Origin: Glebionis coronaria
Taxonomy: Eukaryota > Streptophyta > Magnoliopsida > Asterales > Asteraceae
Length of the DNA: 64,000 nt
Reading direction: 5' to 3'
Assembly (NCBI GenBank): GCA_025667525.1
Contig: CM046880.1
Coordinates: 596,933,452-596,997,451, forward strand
The notes under the pieces are model-generated. The model searched no databases. It had not been told where the DNA came from and saw nothing but the letters and a program-made list of their open reading frames with translations. Below are positions 35,447 to 47,759 of the stretch, in pieces (within the stretch, counting starts at the first letter, position 1; every line of letters starts with the position of its first letter). Position numbers and translations under genes: made by a program.

Positions 35447-36867
35447 TCGTATGGTAGTTTTATCTTGATTACTGACTGATCATGTGAGGATCCAAAAGTG
35501 GGCTGGAATCATTGCTCCTTAAATCGGGAAGTGGTAAAGCGGCCAATTGTGTAATGATGGCTAGACAATCTTATGATGACGGAAATCAGTTTCAACTGGT
35601 GGGCTTGTTTTATGTCTTTTACAGATTCTTATTTTCGAAATCAGTTTAGGTATATTAAACTACTGCATGGTGCCATTGTGTTTAGCGTGGTTCGCTTCAG
35701 ATCGATCTCTTGCATGTTAACAGTGAAACTATTAGTGTATCATTTTTTCTTGTTTAGTACCTGCCTTTTAAACTTAACAAAACGGCGTAAACAGCTTCAT
35801 CATGTCTCTTATACTCGCATCACCACACTCCAACAGCAGCAGCTCACCGTTCATGCATGTCACCGCACTTGAATAAGTTGATTTACGGTTGGAACCAAAA
35901 TTACATGTAACTTTCGCTCTAAATGATCAATGCAACTCTTGTTTTTGAGCTTGATCATGCTGCTCTAGAAAACATGCACGAGTAGATCATGGATCATTTG
36001 TGTCCTTACATGCCAGCAAGACACAGACCTGCGATTGACTTCGGACTTTATTTGTGTCCTTACCAGATCGGCTGCTGGACATGTCACCTTAGTGATAAGA
36101 CTCACGAATGACCTTCATATCCATAATCCGAGTATATTCGTTGCTCAAACCAACTTATTTTTACCTAATTAAATCAAAAATATAAAAATATATTTCTACC
36201 TTATTCAAAAATATAAAAATTTCTAAAAACTCGCAAACTAACTTATTTTTACCTAATTAAATCAAAAATGAAAATAAATAATTTAAAAACTAATTTGGGC
36301 CTTCAAATGAGCCAAAAGTAAAAACATCTTAACCTAAATGGGCTTTTAGGCCCACTAAAAAAAGTTTAATAATTTTAAAAACAAAAACCCTAGTCTGACT
36401 AAAAATGATATTCTTAACACAATTTTATAAAAGCCCAAAAGCTAAAAATGAGCTTATCATCAACTTATAGGCATTAAGCTAACTTATTAGGCCTTGATAA
36501 GCCCAATAAGCTCAAACTTATTGCCATAAGCTTAAAATCAACATACGTCCTTCTTTTGGACTAAATAAGACTCTCGACTAAAAAAAACTTTGCAAAAAGA
36601 AAATTTGAAAAAGAACAACTAAATAAGCTGAAATAAAACTAAAAGCTTTTTCAAAAAAAGACAAAATAGTCGACTTGGAGTTTTATGACACTAGAAGACC
36701 TGATTTTTTTGCAAAAAGCTTGGAAATAAGCTAACTAAGAGATTACAACTAAGAAAAATCCAATAAGCTGGAAAAAGCTAAATAAGCAAATAAGCACTTT
36801 TAAAAATGAAAATTAGTTCGAATATTAATGAAATCTTAATGAAATGAACTGAAGAATTACATTTACT
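35447..36867. other. 3' flank of the fusion gene and intergenic DNA
   Basis: The stop codon of the fusion gene is 35444-35446. The following about 400 bases probably contain its 3' UTR; the polyadenylation site is not clear. The stretch 36130-36830 is AT-rich and dense in AATAAGC and AAAAGC phrases, like a common class of plant MITE. I see no gene; the plus frame 35573-35872 has no recognisable domain. Confidence 0.5.
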
Positions 36868-37118
36868 ATGAAGCGTTTCACGTTTGCGATACCCTTGAGT
36901 TTATAAACATCCCAGACAAACCCAATGGCAGTTCCGGTAAGAGTATTATAAAAGGCAAAGATGGCTCTCTAGAGCGGTATTACGCTGCATTCAAGTATGC
37001 AGTAGACGTAATCTGGAAATCGAATTTGAACCAACAACTTCTGAGGAAACAAACGTTACTGGAAATCTAATGGCTTCTTATGGCAATGGCTTTCATTACG
37101 ACGATCCTGCTGACGATT
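36868..37118 (+). pseudogene. Fragment of a DUF6598-like exon 2 copy
   Basis: Close match to 23471-23721 of the fusion gene (text such as FINIPDKPNGSSGKS and IIKGKDGSLE), but with a one-base deletion after GCAGTAGACG that shifts the frame and with abrupt ends. The unrelated sequence after 37118 has no recognised domain. Its shared 3-nt difference in the PTTSE stretch suggests it derives from a paralogue nearer the inverted copy. Confidence 0.85.
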
Positions 37119-37352
37119 GTCCATCCATCGTAACATATCATCATACCATAACCGGAATCCAAATGGCAGCTTACAGTCCACTTTCAGATTCCCACAATAA
37201 GTTGGGCGTCGCCTCACTGGACCCAACCTGCATAAACATTAGAAATTACGTTGAATCCTGACAAGAATCATCAGATTTGCCTTTCTATAGATCAAATAAA
37301 CCTTTATAAAATTAACACGTATGAGAAAAACTCATTTGTGGAAGTAAATATA

Positions 37353-40300
37353 CCTGCCACACGGAAGAGTGTAAACCGTTAAAACTTCTTGCATAATTCA
37401 TAAAGGTAGTCACACAGGATATGTGGCGCAAGAATTGTGCAAGCCTCTCTGAGAACCTAAAAAAGGAAGTTAGATTATTAATGGAATAATATAATCTAAA
37501 TAATCACATTTAACTCGATGGTTATTCCTATTTTTATTTCCCAACTGGTCAAAAACTATATGTAATTTAATTATTCAGTATCTATCAAGTATTCAATTCC
37601 AACAACTATGCTTTATGTAACACCCATGTTATAACGATAATTATAAAGAACTGTACGAGTTTAGTGAGGAGATGGACGTAGTCTGAGATCGAATATGAGC
37701 AAACCTGAAGTTACTAGAAATTCTTACCGTTAACGCCTTGATGTTACTAGAGCTCCTAATACTTGAACAAACTTGATGATGTGTATAATAAGGTAGAGCC
37801 TGGAGGGAAAATTTGTTGAGTTCAATAAGGATTCAATTCGATTTTTTGATCTTTTTTTGGAAAATGTTATCTGTTCTGTTGTATTGAAGTTACTTACAGT
37901 GATGCACATTTCAATATAGTCCCGTTGCCCTACATCAGTCACATGCAGTATCCAGTCTGCTTTTTCCACGTCAAGTGTATGCCTACATATGCAAACAGTA
38001 GAGGGCTTTAAGGCTTTTAAGCTTTTGACAGAATCAGCATTTATAGCAAGTAAACTAACCGCAAAGCAGTGAGATATACAAGAGGTAATTTTCGTTCCTC
38101 AATAAATACGGCTCCATCCAAATACGGCTTCATCCCCTTCACTGACTATAGTCAAACCCTTTCTCCTCAATAAATCAAGAATCTCGTTAATGTATTGTAA
38201 GACCTTTTACCCTGAAAATATACGGAATTAAAGTAAAAAACAACAATAATAAGGGGTATGTTCCTATTCTATGTTTGACAGACATTAAAAGTTTCAAATA
38301 GCAAGACCAACTGCATATACATATCAGACTAGTAGATAAAAGAGACATTGTAGCTACACTATAACTATAAGTATATCGAGTGGGGTTGTGGTTGACATTA
38401 TGATCTACCAGCCTTAAATCTAAAACTATGGATAGCATCCCTTTGAAGAAAAAACAAAAGTCGATTATGCAACAGAAACATATATCACCAAAAGTGAGGT
38501 ATTGATAAGCGAAGAATAAAAGGATCGCATTAGTGGAGATACTAACTAAGGCGAATATATAATCATGAGGATAAACACTCAAAGAAATAGAAAAACTTAT
38601 CATACCTAGCTTGTATCACTGGCCAAACTACAGAAACCTCCATGGTTTTCCTCTGTAAAAAATACTCGGATGGCTGATGGAGGAATAGTGATAAATATGG
38701 TGGTGGTGGACCTGGGATGTTTTCTTCTTCTCCTTCTTGTCATCTTTGTTCTTGTTGGTTTTCTTGGGCTTCTCCTTGTCTGCCAAAGCACAAGTTAAAA
38801 ATTTAGACATCTAAAAAACACACTAGTTTAGCGACCTTGTCAAGTTTTACTTCCAAGTTCCTTGCGAACATAAATCAATCCTATTATTCATCATGACTCA
38901 TAAAAATACAAAATTTAGGCATCTTGTTAGTTTAGGGGTTATGAAACAATATGCCTCTTAGTGGTCAGCTTCGCGACTTCTTCCTTTTTCGTCGAAGAAG
39001 GGAGTAGGATTTGGGAGAATAAGTGATATTACAAAGTATAAATATAAGTCTTCTGCTTGGATTTCTTTGAAATTGAACAAATCAAGTGGATAGCAAGAGC
39101 TTGGGCTAATTTTACATAAATCAATTGCATTTCTTATTTTTGTAAATTGATTCAATCTGAAATAGACCATAGTTTGTACCTTAACCAGACGAGTGACGGA
39201 TGAGTCTGAGGAGGAAGGGGCCGGAGAGTATGGCAGCTTCCAGTTGACTGTCACTTTTAAACAGAAATTCTTACCCGTAATTTTAGCAACGGATCTAGTA
39301 CCTTCACGCGGCACAGAGAATTCACAAAATTCCCACACAGTTTCAAAATCAGAGGTATTGTCATATAACTCTGTGTCAATTATGAGGGAGGATTTAGCTG
39401 GTACCGGCAAGACAGACTGCCTCAGGTTCAATTTTCCAGGCTTAAAAGCAGAAGAGTTATCTTCAAAGAGCTTCACATGGTAATCGTAAGCAGGCTCGTC
39501 GTAATGAAAGCCGTTGCCATAAGAAGCCGTTAGATTTCCAGTAACTTTTGTTTGCTCGGAAGTAGTTGGTTCAAATTCAATTTCCAGATATGCGTCAACT
39601 GCATACTTGAATGCAGCGTAATACAGCTCTAGAGAGCCATCTTTGCCTTTGATGATACTCTTACCGGAACTGCCATTGGGTTTGTCTGGGATGTTTATAA
39701 ACTCAAGGGTATCGCAAACCTGAAAGGCTTCATTGTAAATGTATCGCACGTCCTGCTGCTTCTTCTCCTTCTGCTGAGTAGGTTGAAGCGTAGAAGCTGC
39801 TGCTCCTGGCTTAGAAGAACGTAGCAGTTGTGATTCATATAAATCAGCAGCCAGCGCCATGTTTATAAAAGCATCAAATTCTAACTGCTCCTCATGGTCC
39901 ATTTGTTTTGTTGGTATAGGTTCACGGCCATAATCTTGAGGAAGTATCTCCAAGTCATGGACTTTGTCGGTGGCAATATAGAGTTGGGCAGCAATCTGAA
40001 GGACGGGGGTAGAGGAGGATACCGGAAGTGAAGAATAACGGAAATCGGGTAGAGGATTATAGGCCACGCTTAGGATGGGAGCGGGATTGTTGAACTGGCG
40101 GTTAAAGATATGGGAAAAACCATTATGCTGTAGCAGGGGATCTGGTGAGAAACCAGCAGCAGGTGCTACCTGAAGAGTCCCAAAGAGCTTAGTTGGGCCA
40201 AGATAATCGACATAGTTGAGAAAAGCGCCATATAACTCGAAACGAAAGGGGGAGGCTTGACCGAAAAGGGACATACTGCATTATTATCATGAAATAAACG

Positions 40301-40451
40301 AAATGATAAGCAAAGACATGACAAGACAGATAGATGCTACCCCAACCAAACAAGGCCCCGGGTGTATAAAAAAAAGAACATACAGCTGATGATCGGTTAG
40401 GTCCAAAAACGGAGTAAGTTTTGGTTTTTTAATTTCCTCGTTTTCAACCAT
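37353..40451 (-). pseudogene. Inverted, decayed paralogue of the DUF6598/ArgRS-like gene
   Basis: Exon 1 is 40384-40451 (MVENEEIKKPKLTPFLDLTD). Exon 2 is 39180-40275, fully open, 365 codons, DUF6598-like and close to the plus-strand copy. After that the ArgRS part is in ruins. Remnants match exon 8 (38055-38210, with an internal duplication), exon 9 (37894-37982), exon 13 (37733-37794, joined straight to an intron end) and exon 15 (37358-37457, with a one-base insertion). Counterparts of exons 3-7, including the HIGH box, 10-12 and 16 are not seen. A lysine-rich exon-like stretch (38690-38790) of unknown origin lies in the gap. A short protein from exons 1-2 is conceivable: the frame runs past the donor to 38958. 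Confidence 0.85.
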
Positions 40452-40498
40452 GTTCCTGCAATCAAGCAAATAAATGATAATAAAATTAAGATTAGCTG

Positions 40499-40500
<2 letters not shown>

Positions 40501-40529
<29 letters not shown>
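40501..40529. repeat. (AAT)n microsatellite
   Basis: About ten perfect AAT units, in the probable 5' leader region of the inverted paralogue. Confidence 0.97.
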
Positions 40530-40532
<3 letters not shown>

Positions 40533-40534
<2 letters not shown>

Positions 40535-42284
40535 AATTAAGAGGATACTGTTGTAATTAATAACAAAACTCACATATCTTCGTCTCCTTTCAAATCAAAA
40601 ATCAATTTCTTAACATTAAATTTTATAAAAAAAATTATATAAATTTTATAAAAAAATTTATATAAATTTATAAAAAATTCATTAAATTTTATAAAAAAAA
40701 TTATTTAATTTTTAAAATAAATTTCAATAAATTTTATAAAAATCATATATATATTTTATAAAAAAAATCTATATAAATATATATTTTAATTTGTATAAAT
40801 TTTATAGAAAATAATTTTATATAAATTTTTTATATTTTTATATTTTTTTATATAAACATAAAAACCCAAATAATAACGACAAGAAAAAAAGTTTATGAAA
40901 AATAATTTAAAGTAAATCAAAATTACTCACTTTTTGGAGAAATTCTAATATCCTATATTTTGGGAATTCGAGGAATTTTAAATTCTTTCGTTGGTTATAT
41001 CAAACACAATATTTGAAGGATATTGAAATGTAAATATATTGAATATCCTCCAATATCCTCAAATATCTCCGAACCAAACGGCACCTAAAGCTTTTTCGAT
41101 TTTGAGGGATTATTTTCTTCTTTTATCAAAACTCAGTGGTGGGCTGGGCTAGCTAATTCAACCAGCCCACTAACTTTAAAGACTTCCTTTTGTTTTTCGA
41201 CCCATAGAGTTTCATCTTTTCACTAATTATTCTATTCAGGCCCATTTAGTTTGTACATGGTTTAGGATTAAAATGTTCATCGGTTTGGTTTTCGGACTGT
41301 CTGATTTATTTGTTTCGGATTATTTGGTAAAAGAAAAATTGGGTCAACCAGAACATCGAACCGAAATGAAAATAAAATTTAAATTTGGTTCGATTTTTGA
41401 GTTGACCCGAATTATCTGATTTACACTATTTTAAAACAAAAAACGTATAATTATATTGAAATTTAACCATAAAAAAAACTTACTTCAAGTATAAAAATTA
41501 CTTTTTATATTAAAATTAAATTTTAATAATTATTTTATATATAAAAGTGTATAAAAAATATACATTTGTAGAAGTTCGATTGTCAAACTCATATACAACC
41601 TGAAAACCAAAATTTGTATTGGTTCAGTTTGGTTATAACCCAAAACTCAAATTTTATGTTCGTTCTAATTCGAGTTCGATTTAGTTCCTTTTTTTGTTTT
41701 GTGAGTTAGATCTAAATTCTCTTTCATCTTATACTCTTTTACCCCTGGTTTTTGGGTTTTGTGTTATTTTTTCTAAATTGTAATGATTTTTTCTAGGACC
41801 GAACGAAACATGTTTTGGTTGGTCCATGACTTCTAAAATTCGGCTTTTGGTCTTTTTATATATGTGTCGGTTTTTCGCAAAATAAGTCGTTGTGCCTTGT
41901 TAGACCGGTTCGAAGAGCCATACCCACCAAATCAAACATTTCGGTCATCGGTATGATGTTTTGGATGTCCATATCTTTTATTATCAGTAGTTATTTTATT
42001 AGAATATTGTATCGTGTACAATACTCCATCTTTGTATCTATATATACATACCTTCATGAGAGATGAATAATACAATTTCTTCATTCTCTTTATCTTTTGT
42101 TCTTGTCTATTGTTCATTTACTTTATTGTTCCACAACATGTAACTCTTTATTTTGCTTCAAAAAAAAATACGCGTTATTTATGTATTGCCGTATTGGACT
42201 AAGTGAACGGTGGGCAACTCACCATTGTAAGTTTGTTTGTGCGTGTTTTTTACTATTTTTTAAGGCCGAAAGCTGAATTTATGC
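40533..42284. other. Intergenic DNA, very AT-rich
   Basis: 40611-40860 is almost pure A/T built from TATAAATTTTATAAAAA-like phrases. 41280-41720 has the CGGTTTGGTT / GACCCGAA texture of decayed hAT-type MITEs similar to 2493-2940. No gene supported. Confidence 0.5.
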
Positions 42285-43240
42285 AACATACTATTTTAAA
42301 TTAACCAATTTACGTAACTTACAATTTTATTCCTGATATACGCAACATACTTTCAAATACTCATCGATCTACGCAATATTGACCAAAATATGACTTGTTT
42401 GACCGGTTACCACTTAAAAAAGTTACATTTTGGACCTTGTGGTCTGCATAAACGTTCACCGTTAATCGTTTGACATTTTTTACTAGAAAAACTTATACAA
42501 TGATACTTAACTTTTATACACGTTTGTATACACACACTTCGATACCCATTTTTCAGGCATATCTTTTGTGTTTGAGTTTAATTTTAAACGGGATGTTTTT
42601 CGAGCAATTTCTTTTCACTGTTAATGTTTTCAAGATACATAATTTGGAATCAATATGTGCTTATTAAATTTTTAATTTTTATCATACTACTATTTTTATA
42701 AGTTTTACACTTTGTTTAATAATATTTTACGTATAGAATGTCTTTATTTAGTCACTGATTGGTTTATAAACTTAAAAGTATGTTTTTAGCACTAAACGAG
42801 ACCGTCGAAATTCGGATTTACTTAATTACCGAAAATGCTAGTATTGCTGTCACATTTTTAAATCGAGGTTTCGACCATCTAAATGTCTTTTGCATGAAAG
42901 ACATAAATCACGAAAGTTGTAGAGAACGTATACATTGACTTATCGCTTCATTTTCAGAGTTTACGGGATGAGTTTTGATGTTGAAGTCGTCTGTCAAAGA
43001 TCAGATTGTCTGCGTATAAAAACGTGTATATAATAGCACGTATAAAAATGTGTGTATAAAAGTAAAGGTAGCATTATTAAGTTTTCTTAATGAAAAAAAT
43101 ATCAAAGGACTAACAATGAAAGTGCACGCAGACCAAAGGACCAAACTTTAACCTTTCCTAAGTGGTAACTGGTAAAACAACTCACATTTGCGTAGATTAG
43201 TAAGTATTTGAAAGTATGTTGCGCAAATCATTTATAAAAA
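42285..43240. mobile_element. Probable large foldback MITE
   Basis: The stretch about 42340-42450 (with CGCAACATACTTTCAAATAC and CCGGTTACCACTTAAAAAAG) is an imperfect inverted copy of about 43125-43235 (TACTTTCAAATACTTAC, CAGTTACCACTTAGGAAAG on the opposite strand). Roughly 110 bp pairs at each end across about 650 bp. The interior has no coding signal. Exact ends and target duplication could not be fixed. Confidence 0.55.
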
Positions 43241-43762
43241 AACATTAGATAATTTGAACAATTTTGTTATATAAATTCAACTTATACATTCTTTTTTTTA
43301 ATTGAGTTGTGAGTGTGTAAAGTTATTTAATAAGGTATATTTTTATGTAAAGTGAGTATTTTAATAAAAATTAGTTTTTGGTTTTTATTACAGTTAAATG
43401 ATGAGTTTTCATTGAAGTAGTGAAATAATGGAAGTAAATTTTTCACTCTTTATTCGGTTTCACGTTGGAAAAAAGTATAAAAGCTTATGGTATTGTTATT
43501 AGTACTATTACTGTATTATTGTTGGTAGCATGTGAGCCATTGCCAGAGCATTTCCATTTCTCAAAAGAAAATACACAGTACATATTATTGTATTGTATTG
43601 TCATGTTTCCCATCCCAAAATCATGATACACACTAAACACGTTTTTCACACAATATATACCGGCTCACCTTTCTATATATTTTAGAACTTTGCTTTCATT
43701 CATATATAGCATCTCCACTTCAACCTCATTGATTCACAAACATAACATACCAATTACTTAGT
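43241..43762. other. Intergenic DNA and probable promoter of the small gene at 43763
   Basis: The last about 130 bases before 43763 contain CTATATATTTTAG and CATATATAGC, plausible TATA boxes, then a C- and A-rich leader (CATCTCCACTTCAACCTC) that looks like a plant 5' UTR. Upstream of that nothing is recognisable. Confidence 0.4.
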
Positions 43763-44160
43763 ATGATGATGATCACCATCCGTCCTCCTCCACCGGATCC
43801 AGACCTATCGAACAAGACTTTTTATCTTCATCATGGAGGATTCATTGTTGTAAGAGATGCTTTCGGAAGTAAATTAACATGGATGGGTGTAACTGGGAAT
43901 GTCAGACATCCTATATGTTTGGAGGGGGCTGTGCTGATCTACTTTCACATCAACCTTGTGTAAGTTTTGTTTTTTTTATATTTTCAAATTCTAGTTATCC
44001 ATTTCTTCCAATATTCATACATGCTTTTTATATCTTCAGCCGACGTCCAGGATCTGCTGGCGCCAACCCATCGAGGTCGACTGCCAAGTCGAAGGACTCC
44101 GGAACCACCAGCAAGGGCACGGGGTCGTCCAGCACAAAAAATAAGTTAATTTGTTACTAA
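43763..44160 (+). CDS. Small two-exon hypothetical protein
   Basis: Exon 1 is 43763-43959 and exon 2 is 44040-44160, separated by an 80-base AT-rich intron with GTAAGT donor and TCTTCAG acceptor. The joined frame is 105 codons plus stop. The protein begins MMMITIRPPPPDPDLSNKTF, has a central stretch (GGFIVVRDAFGSKLTWMGV) and ends in a serine-, threonine- and lysine-rich basic tail. I do not recognise a family. A TATA-containing upstream region and a clean intron support a real gene. A second frame across the same splice also stays open, so the reading frame is not certain. There is no clear signal peptide or membrane segment. Confidence 0.45.
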
Positions 44161-46525
44161 CATTTTTACTTTATTGTATGAATGAACATATCAAGAGATC
44201 GATCTACTGCTGTGTTTATGTTTCAATCAACTTTGTTATTTATGATGTTGTATTTCATGAAACACTTTTTATTACAACACATTTATTGTTGTAATAGATG
44301 CTTTCGGAAGTAAAATGGTTGTATTTCCGTTGTTATAAGTTTTTTGCTACTGTATTTTTGTTTAGCTATTACTACTTGACTACTTTATGTCCCCAAGTCA
44401 GTAGTAGTAACTAGTTTTCTTGATGAGATGAGGTGATTAGGATTGGTTACTCAAGTGCTTGGAGCTTTTATTTTGTTACGGAATATAAGTAGCTAGATAG
44501 TTTGAGTTTCACTCCTTGTTGGTGGTTTGACCATAAATATTCACAAACACCCTATAAGCTGACACTTAAGTTTTGATTTCGCTTGGTTTTCATGATTGGT
44601 TGGATGTTTATGAGTTGATTTTCTATTGGTTTTGGGTTGTTGGTGATTAGAACTGATGAAATGTTGCATTGTAGTTAGTGAAATCTGTTGAATCTGATTA
44701 ATAGGTGAATATTTGAGTGATTTGTGTATGATTCGTTAGATTGAATTTAAGCCTGCAATTAGAGATTTGGGCGGTGTGGGATTGCTTATTTAGGCGCTTA
44801 TTAGATTATGTGCTTATGAGTGTTTAAAATTAGAATGTTTATCTCTAGAAAATAAGTAGGTCCGTATGTTTTTATATTCAACGCAAATAAGCATGTTAAA
44901 AGGGTGTTTGGGACTGCTTATCTAGGTGCTTATCGCTTATTTTAAATCTCTATGTACTTACCTATAAATCCTATTTTCTCGGTTCACTTGCATCTTATTG
45001 AGTGACGTGTATGACACTGAAACATGTCTCTATAGCAACTTATAACAGTCATTCTGCACTTGTTGGCATGTTTTGACTCGATACATTTGTTAAGTTGTTT
45101 GTATTGTGTGTTGGTATTAAGGAAGCTGTATAACTGACAAGGCGGAGCTCTTGGTTCCTATCCCAAGCCATTAAGGCTAATAATACTGTGTTCACCTCTG
45201 GTGTTCTTGGTCTTATTCCCGAAGTTTTATGACAATTGTATTTCACCATTTTTCAATCATCATCTTTACCTGATGCTCTTTTTGGGGGTGCTTGGATCGG
45301 TAGGAAAGTGATTATCTGATTATTGCAATTTCCATGTCGAAGATCGTCAGTTTTGAAGGTTCAGTGTTTGGGTACTGTGGGGGTAATTAATCGGTCATAT
45401 AGTAGCTTCAGGAAAACCGAATTTGATTAATTACTATCAATTAGTAGTCATTTTACGTACATTTCTTTAAATAATCAGGATTCACCCAAAACACTAGAAC
45501 CAATGATTATCTGATAATCAGCTGATACTGGAAAATTAATATAAAGTCCTTTTTAAACTTATGGTACAACAGTATGTTTTATATCTTATCCCGATTAATA
45601 GGTAGTAAATTCGTAAAATTCTAGATCAAAGACCTAAGGTTGCAGCTTTCGTTAACTATATTTGCCAAAAGCATGTTGAACGGGACTTTATTGCCTCTTG
45701 ACTAAATATGGAAGTGTTTGTCAAGAATTGCAGGTACCGGGTGAGAGTCTTTCTGTGACTGAATCACCAATTCTTAAAGTGAATCGATTTCTTCATGTAT
45801 ATCGTTATGCAGTGACTCCCTCACACTTCTTTAAGGACCAAACGTATCAAGCCCATCGACTTTGGGAGTTTTATCTGAAAAGTTAGTTTTATGTGTTTTG
45901 GCGACTGGATTTCCTAATTCTTTTGTGCAAAGGATTGAAAAGGTATCATTAATTCTTCTAGCATTTACAAGCGGTTGATGTAGGCATAACCGCAACACAG
46001 TAGCTCACACACACGTAGATGTATGCCTACTGCACCCCGACAATATGACAAGAATGATAAAGGTTGTGTCCAGTTAGGGTCTAAGTGTAACATCACAATG
46101 GTTCCTCAGTAGATAGCATAAAAAAGGTGCTGGTTCAGTCGTTGAGTCAAAATGGGAGATAGCGTCAAGCCTTTCTGTGACTGAATTTTAGCCTTCAAGT
46201 CTTTGGCTAAAATGGGAGATATCTAAGGATACTGATCATTGTTGTACATTTGGTTGATATTTTAAGCTTAGAGTTTCTTAGCGAAAAACCAGTAGTGCAC
46301 ATATTTGATATACACAGACAGGTTGCATTTGATGTGATTTTGTAAAAAAAAAATATTGCGTTTTATGTTATGGAGTCACATCTTAGTTGTGTCGAATGTG
46401 GGACATTATAATGATGCATGAGCAAATTGTAGAAGGATTGTCAATTTCACCATACGACATTGTTTATAAACAACTCAAGAAATGCCACACTAGCTAGTAT
46501 GTATGGACAGGGGTGTTATTCGGGT
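44161..46525. other. Intergenic DNA with a decayed low-copy repeat
   Basis: 44280-44330 repeats a short piece of exon 1 of the preceding gene (GATGCTTTCGGAAGTAAA). The stretch 44760-44960 has GCTTATTTAGGCGCTTAT phrases in two directions, a MITE-like texture. 45660-46200 is one member of a repeat family whose other members lie at 48950-49260 and 50480-51230. No gene is supported. Confidence 0.45.
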
Positions 46526-46529
46526 CAGG

Positions 46530-47750
46530 GTCAGGTTCATTTAGGCCATGTCGGTTTAGTATAGTTGGCTTGCCGAAAGTCTAAAGCTCGCACTTCTTGA
46601 CCTCAGGCATTTAGAGTTTACTAACCTTCACCTCAGGAATACCCCGAATCTTGAGAGGCAAATTCTCATAAATTGTCATGATTTGGTGAAGCTTTAAATG
46701 CCTACCGATAAGTCTAAAGGCCACACTACTCGACCTCAGGCAGTTAAAGTTGACTAACGTTCACCTTAGGTATGCTCCAAATCTTGAGAGACTATGTCTC
46801 ATAGATTGTCATGACTTGGTAGTACTTCAAATGCCTTCCGAAAGTCCAAAGCTCTTAAGTATCAACCTCAGTCATTCGAAGTTGAGGACCCTTGACCCTT
46901 GACCTTGGCAAGTCTCAAATGGTTAAATCTTGAAAACTGCTATGATTTGGTAGAAATTAATGCTCCCAGTGGATATCTGAAAAAGCTTGTCTAATTAGGT
47001 TTGAGTGGTTGTGGGAGGTTTAAATCATTTTGGTTTGACAAACAGCTTAACCTCGATCATACTAAGAAACAGCTTGATTCTTTATATGGTTGTGGGAGGT
47101 TCAAATCTTTTTTTTTTGACAAACAGCTTAACCTCGATCATACAAAGAAACAACTTGATTCTTTATCTGAGTTACATCTGATTGCAGAGAACATAGATGT
47201 ATGCCTACTGCACCCCGACAATAGTTTTTCAAAGTTTCGGTTTGAATGTTACTATAAAGAAGATCCAGCTTCATCGTTTGGAAATCTTGAAATGCTTCTG
47301 TCGATGGGTCTATGTGCTTGCACAAACCTTGAGAATTTTTCAAGAAGTATTTGTTGTTTACGAGGTTTAAGAAAGCTTACACTTAAAGGCAATATTCCAG
47401 AGGTACCCCAAGACCTTGACAAGTTAGAATGTCTCGAGCAGCTAACTTTTTCATCTACAAATATCAGAAATCTCTCGAACTTAAATCATGTTTGCTTCTC
47501 GAGAAGTTACCCGATGATCTTGGCCGAATACAAACTTTGGAGACGCTAACCTTAACAGATTGTAACCGTTTAAGAGACATTCCAAACAACATGGGTAAGA
47601 TAAAATGTGTTGTATCACCAAAGGTCTACAAGCGCTATACTCATGGGAAATATAAGCAGCAGCACATAAATGACGCAGTTGACAGACCCGCAGAAGCCAA
47701 TACATTCTCTGTCTGTCTCTGTATTTGTGTTGATCACCTTACATGAGAAC
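46530..47750 (+). pseudogene. TNL-type resistance gene LRR region, decayed
   Basis: Leucine-rich repeats of the kind found in TIR-NBS-LRR immune receptors: APNLERLCLIDCHDLVVLQM, SKLRTLD, LENCYDLVEINAP, then a longer open frame 47001-47549 and, after a frameshift near 47440, 47429-47746 (KSLELKSCLLLEKLPDDLGR and IQTLETLTLTDCNRLRDIPN). Several stops break the first part (46530-47000). No TIR or NB-ARC domain lies upstream in the window. It is therefore a 3' fragment of a receptor gene. The repeat style fits composite-family TNLs, which is part of the reason for the taxonomic guess. Confidence 0.75.
47007..47168 (+). repeat. In-frame 81-bp tandem duplication within the LRR
   Basis: The 27-codon block starting GCGRFKSFWFDKQLNLDHTK occurs twice in a row (47007-47087, 47088-47168), with only a few base changes. 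The unit length is a multiple of three, so the frame is kept. Confidence 0.93.
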
Positions 47751-47759
47751 AAGTCAACA

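Noticed and set aside
38606..38810. Lysine/arginine-rich short protein
   Set aside because: Purine-rich stretch open in two frames, inside the decayed paralogue; no start context or homologue that I can name.
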